A stretch of 64,000 nucleotides of DNA, from assembly GCA_018136815.1 (NCBI GenBank), contig CM030941.1, forward strand, positions 2,394,039 through 2,458,038. Reading direction: 5' to 3'. The translations under genes and the position numbers were made by a program. A model generated the notes under the pieces. The model did not search any database, had not been told where the DNA came from, and was given only the letters and a program-made list of their open reading frames with translations. Positions 59,231 through 64,000 of the stretch are shown in pieces (the stretch's first letter is position 1; every line of letters starts with the position of its first letter). The DNA comes from Isochrysis galbana (taxonomy: Eukaryota; Haptophyta; Isochrysidales; Isochrysidaceae).

Positions 59231-62200
59231 TCAATTGGAGACCGATGAGCGAAGTGCTGCCTTTGCTGCCATCATTAGGAATATCTGCTCGAGAGTACAT
59301 TGAGTCACCGATGCCTCTTGAACAGGCAGTGTGGCGCGCAGCTCAACTAGGTGGCCAAAGAGAGAAGATAGGGCCAATCCGTCTTGGGGTACCGTGAGCG
59401 TGAGATTCGGCGGCTCAATTTCCTCGATTCTTGCTCCCGCAAAGCGCAGCGAAAGGACTTCTAGCACTTCGTCCGGGGAAATCGGCCGAGCTGGGTCAAG
59501 CCGTAGGTCAAGCTTGTAACCCTGGCCGTACTTCGATTTAAGCGTCTGGATTGGACCAACACAGCGAAGCGAACCGTCGACCATGACGCCGATACGGCCA
59601 CAAAGAGCCTCACACTCCTCCATCGAGTGAGTCGTGAGAACAGTGCACGAAGATGAGGTGCGCCGCTTGATTGCGGCCCACAGGAAGCGTTTGGATGCCG
59701 CGTCCATACCCGACGATGGCTCATCGAGGAGGACAAGCGAGGGCGAGCCGACGAGTGCGACGCCCACACAAAGCTTGCGCTTGTTGCCACCGGAATACGT
59801 ACCGGCAGGCTTGTCGGCAAACTTGGCGAGGTCGAGCAACTGCAACAGGCCCTCCACCTCCTCCTCTATGACGGAGCTGGGTATAGCTTTGATGCGAGCA
59901 TACATCCGGAGCGTCTCCCGTCCCGTCATGAGCGACTCGAGCGCATCGTTCTGCGGACAGTAGCCGACGCGAGAGCGAATGCTGCCCTGTTCACGCCTGA
60001 TGGACATTCCATCCAATGTGGCATCTCCTGATGACGGCTTCACGGCGCCCGTGAGCATGTTGAACGTGGTCGATTTGCCGGCACCGTTGGTGCCCAGAAA
60101 ACCGAAGCACTCGCCCTCGCGGATGCGGAGTGAGACGTCGCTCACTGCGACCTTGCCACCTCGCCCACTGTAAACCTTGCGCAAATGATGCAGCACGAGC
60201 TTCTCATTGGTGTCGCCGGCGTCGATGGCAGCGCGCTCTGCGAGCACCGACTCATCCTCGAGGCTGCTGATTGGAAGGCTCTGCCGTACTCCGGAAACTG
60301 CGCGAGGAGTCGAGTGCGATGCATCCCCAAGGGGAGTGAGGTCGCCCATGCCAAGGGCTCGTCGGCATCGTCGGAGGAAAACTTGAGCCACCGAGGAGGC
60401 CTCATTGTATTGCAACAGGAGCGTGATTGCGCCGAAGAAGACACCCTCGCAGAAGAGAGAAAGAAGGGGGGCGCCGAGGAGGTCCAAGGAATATAGGCTT
60501 TTTTGCTGGCCGCGCGCGCCGATGATGGAAGAGAAGGCTTGTCTGGAAGCCATCTTGTAAAAGGAGTCGCCAAGGCAAAATGCAGGGAAGAGTCGGTAAA
60601 CCGGCTGCAGGGCCTCGTTGGCCGGCTTGGTGTTGTCCATGAAGCCCAACACAAAATTGGCAATGACAAGCCCGAACCCCGTGACGAAATGAAAGGCGAT
60701 CAAAGCAATGAGACCAGCTGAGGGCGACGTGAAGAAGAAGGATGCGGTAGATGCCAAGGTAATGGCAGCGAAGCCGAAAAGGGCTAGAGCGAGCGCAGTG
60801 GCGCACGTCGCCTCCGCTGTGCCAACAAAGGCCTCGGCTGCCGCGGGCACCGCTCGGCGAGCGATGCCGAAGACGGCGAGAGTGCAGAGGAGCACGCCGC
60901 AGAAGAGCATGCCGTCCCATGCCCAAGAAGAAGTCCAGTACGCTAGGCTAGGGACGCCCGAGACGAACTGCATTTGCTTCGAGCCCGACTCTCGCTCGCG
61001 TAGCAATGGCGTGACAAACAGAGCGCCCACGAACGCAAACGGGACAAGAATCATGATAGAGGCAAAGACGGCGATAATGGCGGAGATGGTCGCCTCCTCG
61101 CGTCGCGAGTACGGTAGCGCGTGAGCGGAGGTCACGAGTCGCGAGGCCCCAGACGTCCTGTTTGCGAGCAGAGCGTCGTAAGCGGATGTAACGATGGTCG
61201 GCATCGCGTGCGTTGATGTCGAGTTGAAGAATGCGAAGATGAGCGTATCGAGCGCGCCTGAGCGGAGAAGTTGGTATGAAAATGGCTTCAAGAAATTTGG
61301 CAGGAGCTGCACGACGGCGGGTGAAAGTAAGGGGTGATCCAGCGCGGCGATCGTGAACGCGGCCGGTCGTGTGGCGCTCGGATGATCGCGCAAGAATGTG
61401 GACACGTTTTGACCAGCGGCAAGCCCGCTGGAGCAGTCGGGGACGCCCCTTTCAACTGCCCAACCGTCTTGACTCAGCCGCGCGGCCCACGCCTGGGTGT
61501 CCTTGTCGGGTAAAAGCATCGGGACGCCGTCGGCTGTCACGAAACCGCGGCTGCCGACCGATGCCGCGAAAGCAGCGTTGGGTGTGAAGGGGAGCAATGG
61601 ACCCGGATCGGATAGGCGAGTGGAGACCCCGAGCAGCAAAAGAGCGAAGAGCACAAGCCAGATAGGGCAGCAAAAAGAGCAGCAGGTGGTCAGCATATCG
61701 CGTCGTGAGGTGAGGGCACGCTTCACCAACAGACCCCTGTACAAGTTGGCGTTGGCAGCTATGCGTAAGGAAACGCCCGCGGTGCCATTCGGCGAGGAGC
61801 CACCAGCCTCGGCCGCAAGCAAGCGCTCCGATGCTAGCGATTCTGCTGCCGCGCTGGCGTGAGTAGCGATCGTGCCTTGCCGTGCGAGCTGGGTCCCGCT
61901 TACGATCTGCTTGAGCCGCTGGAGATCCTTTTCATTGATTTGCAAGAAAACGTCCTCGAGCGTCGTGCATGAGACGCCCAGATCTCGCACGCGGAGAACG
62001 TCGCGCGATTCTTCAACTTGGGCAAATGCGCGTTGGAGCGCCGAGAGGTCTTGCCCAGGAAGCCGCAGCACTAGGGCATCTTTGGACTCCTCGGCGACTT
62101 CCGCACCAGGGACATTCTGCTCGATGAGCCGTAGCAAAGTTGTGCTGTCATAGCACTCACCCGGATGGCTCTTTGTGAGGGTGAGGGTGTGGCCGACCCC

Positions 62201-64000
62201 AAAGTGCCCCTTCAAGAAGAGCGGCGAGCCAACGCATCGAAGTTGGCCAGCAGAGAGGATAGCGATGCGGTCGGAGAGCACCTCGGCCTCGTCGAGGAAG
62301 TGGGTGGTCAGAACGAGGGTCCGCCCCTCGCGCATTTCCCGGAGCAGCGCCCAGATGGTGCGTCGCGACTGCGGGTCCATGCCCGACGTGGGCTCATCGA
62401 GGAAGAGCGTGCGGCTGCCACCGAGGAGCGCGATGGCGAGGCAGAGCTTGCGCTTTTGCCCTCCGGAGAGCGAGCCCGCGGCCACGTCAGCGCGCGCCTC
62501 CAAGCCAACGCGGGCGAGCGCGGTGCGGACTTCCTCCTCGAGTTGGATGCCACGCATTCCGCGAAGTTCGGCAAAGAGCCGGAGGTGTTGCATCGGCGTG
62601 AGCGAAGGCCAAATGGTGTTGACTTGCTGACAAACACCGAGCGACGTACGGATCGCTTGCATCTCTGTGAGCACGGAGCGGCTGTCAATCATCGCGTCAC
62701 CGGCCGTTGGAGGCACCAGGCCTGTCAGCATTGAGATGGTGGTAGTCTTGCCGGCGCCGTTTCCGCCCAGCAGTGAGGTGATGACGCCGCACGGGAAGTC
62801 GACATGAAGATTGTCCACCGCGACACCGCGCGGGTACATCTTATGCAGACCTTTCACAGAGACGCCACGCTCACCCAAGGGCTGCATCAAAGGTTCCACC
62901 ACCACTCCGTCATGCTGCAGGGGCAGGACGCCGGCGGCAGGCACGCCTTCCTCGTCCGAAACGCCTCGACGCTCAATCTCACTCCGCCAGTAGGAGGGCA
63001 AGAGGCAGAACCATGGCTTGCGAGCAGTGCCAAACTCGCTAGGCACCACGGCATCCAAGTACCATGCGAGCGCGAGGTACAGCAGCGTATCCACAAAAAG
63101 CATGAGTAGTACCTTGGAGAAGGGGAAAGCTCCCTCGTGGAGATTGGACCACCGGATGCCCTGCTGCGAGCCCTCGTACTGCGCCATGCTCGACGCACCT
63201 GCGCAATACATGAAGGGCCGCGCTGGGCAAGTGCCAAGGCAACGTAAAGTGGCATAGCGTGAAAGTTTTTTGAGTGGAATTGGGTAGGACAGCGCACAAG
63301 ATGCGATGATCTTCAGAATGGGGCAGGCAGTCTGCCCAGCGGACGGCGCTACTGGCCGGTTGGAAGGCTGAGCGCACCCAGGTAGAACGCCATGGCGGGA
63401 AGCAGCGAAGCGAGCGTTTTGCCCTTCGCTTGACCGTCGGAGAGCTCGCCACCTTCTAGAAAGATGGAGTAAGGCTGCGAGGTCAGGAAGAAGACGAGCG
63501 GCCCGACGAGGGCGGCGAGTCGAGCGTTCGCGAAGAAAGGAGCCATGGCGAGAGTGAATGTGAGGGTGGCGGCGCCAAAAAGCACGAAGAGGAGCACCAC
63601 GAGAGAAGCATCTGAGTGCGCGTAGCATGAGAAGCCAAGCTCTGCGGCAGTCAGGAGCGAAATGAGGAGAAAGGTCCCGCCCGACACCACGAGCATCGAC
63701 GCGTAGTAGGCGCTAGGTGCGGTTCCCATCATAAGCAACTGTTCCTTCAGCTTCGTCTCCCGTTCGAGCACAATGCCGCGCAGCAGTGTTGAGAGCGGTA
63801 CTAGTAGTGAGAAGATGACGAGGATGCCAATCAGGTTGCCTGCAAAATTGAAGAAGAGGTTGTGCTTGTACGCGTCCACGGGGAACGGCACGCCATAGAT
63901 GGAAGGGGCGCTGTCGGAGCCGGAGGTCAGCTCGAAGATCCGGCTGTTAACAGCCAGCTGCAGCGAGAGGAAGCCGGAGGCGTAGTAGTTGAAGAATTTG
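59231..64000 (-). CDS. ABCA-subfamily ABC transporter, 5' end beyond the window
   Basis: A full-size ABC transporter moving lipids or related molecules across membranes. Exon 1 (64000-63379, partial) carries the first membrane domain: FFNYYASGFLSLQLAV at the very edge, then LIGILVIFSLLVPLSTLLRG. A 180-base intron (63378-63199, donor GTGCGC, acceptor TTGCGCAG) joins FYLG to ASSMAQYEGSQQGIRW in phase; the open frame from 63628 to 63199 is intronic or a frame shadow. Exon 2 (63198-59231) encodes NBD1 (Walker A GGNGAGKTT near 62760, signature LSGGQKRKLCLA, Walker B LFLDEPTSGMDP), a second membrane domain (e.g. AFVGALFVTPLLRER) and NBD2 (GTNGAGKSTT near 60085, YSGGNKRKLCVG, LVLLDEPSSGMD), plus the regulatory tail. 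Both NBDs look catalytically intact. Confidence 0.9.

Noticed and set aside
63199-63628. N-terminal 145 codons of the long ABC transporter ORF
   Set aside because: They lie in the intron or in another frame of exon 1; the spliced form restores the ABCA sequence.

Overview
The window looks like nuclear DNA of a GC-rich unicellular eukaryote, most likely an alga with a secondary plastid (haptophyte or stramenopile are the guesses I would test first; I cannot name a species). Reasons: several genes carry short GT-AG spliceosomal introns (about 90-180 bases) that can be placed exactly because splicing restores a conserved motif; N-terminal hydrophobic leaders on at least two proteins suggest secretory or plastid targeting; genes are separated by long repeat-rich stretches; homopurine/homopyrimidine tracts sit beside gene starts; and a short interstitial CCCTAA (TTAGGG-type) array is present. 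A 100-base run of N at 44855-44954 marks an assembly gap. No rRNA, tRNA or CRISPR was recognised.

Layout. 0.5-1.8 kb: internally deleted LINE copy 1. 4.0-6.0 kb: DUF262-family gene with one intron (-). 6.2-7.1 kb: non-autonomous DNA transposon with perfect TIRs and 8-base TSD. 7.1-9.1 kb: decayed gag-like region and GC-rich tandem repeats. 9.3-12.6 kb: LINE copy 2 with ORF1 and ORF2. 13-17.5 kb: telomere-like array, a 350-base cassette present twice, a DoxX-like plastid-type membrane protein gene and a 202-base tandem repeat. 17.8-19.5 kb: PIH1-domain gene. 19.6-27 kb: mostly repeats with one small two-TM protein gene. 27.2-30.3 kb: sterol glucosyltransferase (-) and a divergent small gene (+). 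30.6-31.4 kb: AT-rich ORF plus 33-base tandem repeat. 32.8-33.6 kb: thioredoxin (-). 33.7-35.4 kb: (CT)n and hairpin. 35.5-37.5 kb: Ty1/copia RT-RNase H fragment split by a poly(T)-ended retroposon with a 17-base TSD. 37.8-38.7 kb: second TIR element. 39.2-40.3 kb: CS/NudC-like gene. 41.7-42.7 kb: FkbM-type methyltransferase. 43.4-44.9 kb: multi-pass membrane protein reaching the gap. 45.7-47.6 kb: AlkB-type hydroxylase. 48.1-49.3 kb: LINE copy 3. 49.8-50.1 kb: a 231-base MITE. 51.5-54.0 kb: bubblegum-type acyl-CoA synthetase. 56.3-58.9 kb: LINE copy 4 (-). 59.2 kb to the right edge: ABCA-type transporter (-), 5' end outside the window.

Functionally the host genes are ordinary housekeeping and lipid or membrane genes (sterol glucosylation, alkane/fatty-chain hydroxylation, acyl-CoA activation, ABCA lipid transport, a redoxin, two co-chaperone-type proteins). 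They face both ways and show no operon logic. The most unusual content is the LINE family: four copies all keep the 5' end, which starts with a perfect small hairpin, and lose sequence from the 3' side, the reverse of normal LINE truncation. ORF1 carries a second hairpin whose stem is preserved by paired base changes between copies. Three clean non-autonomous elements with exact target-site duplications and a retroposon ending in poly(T) are also present.
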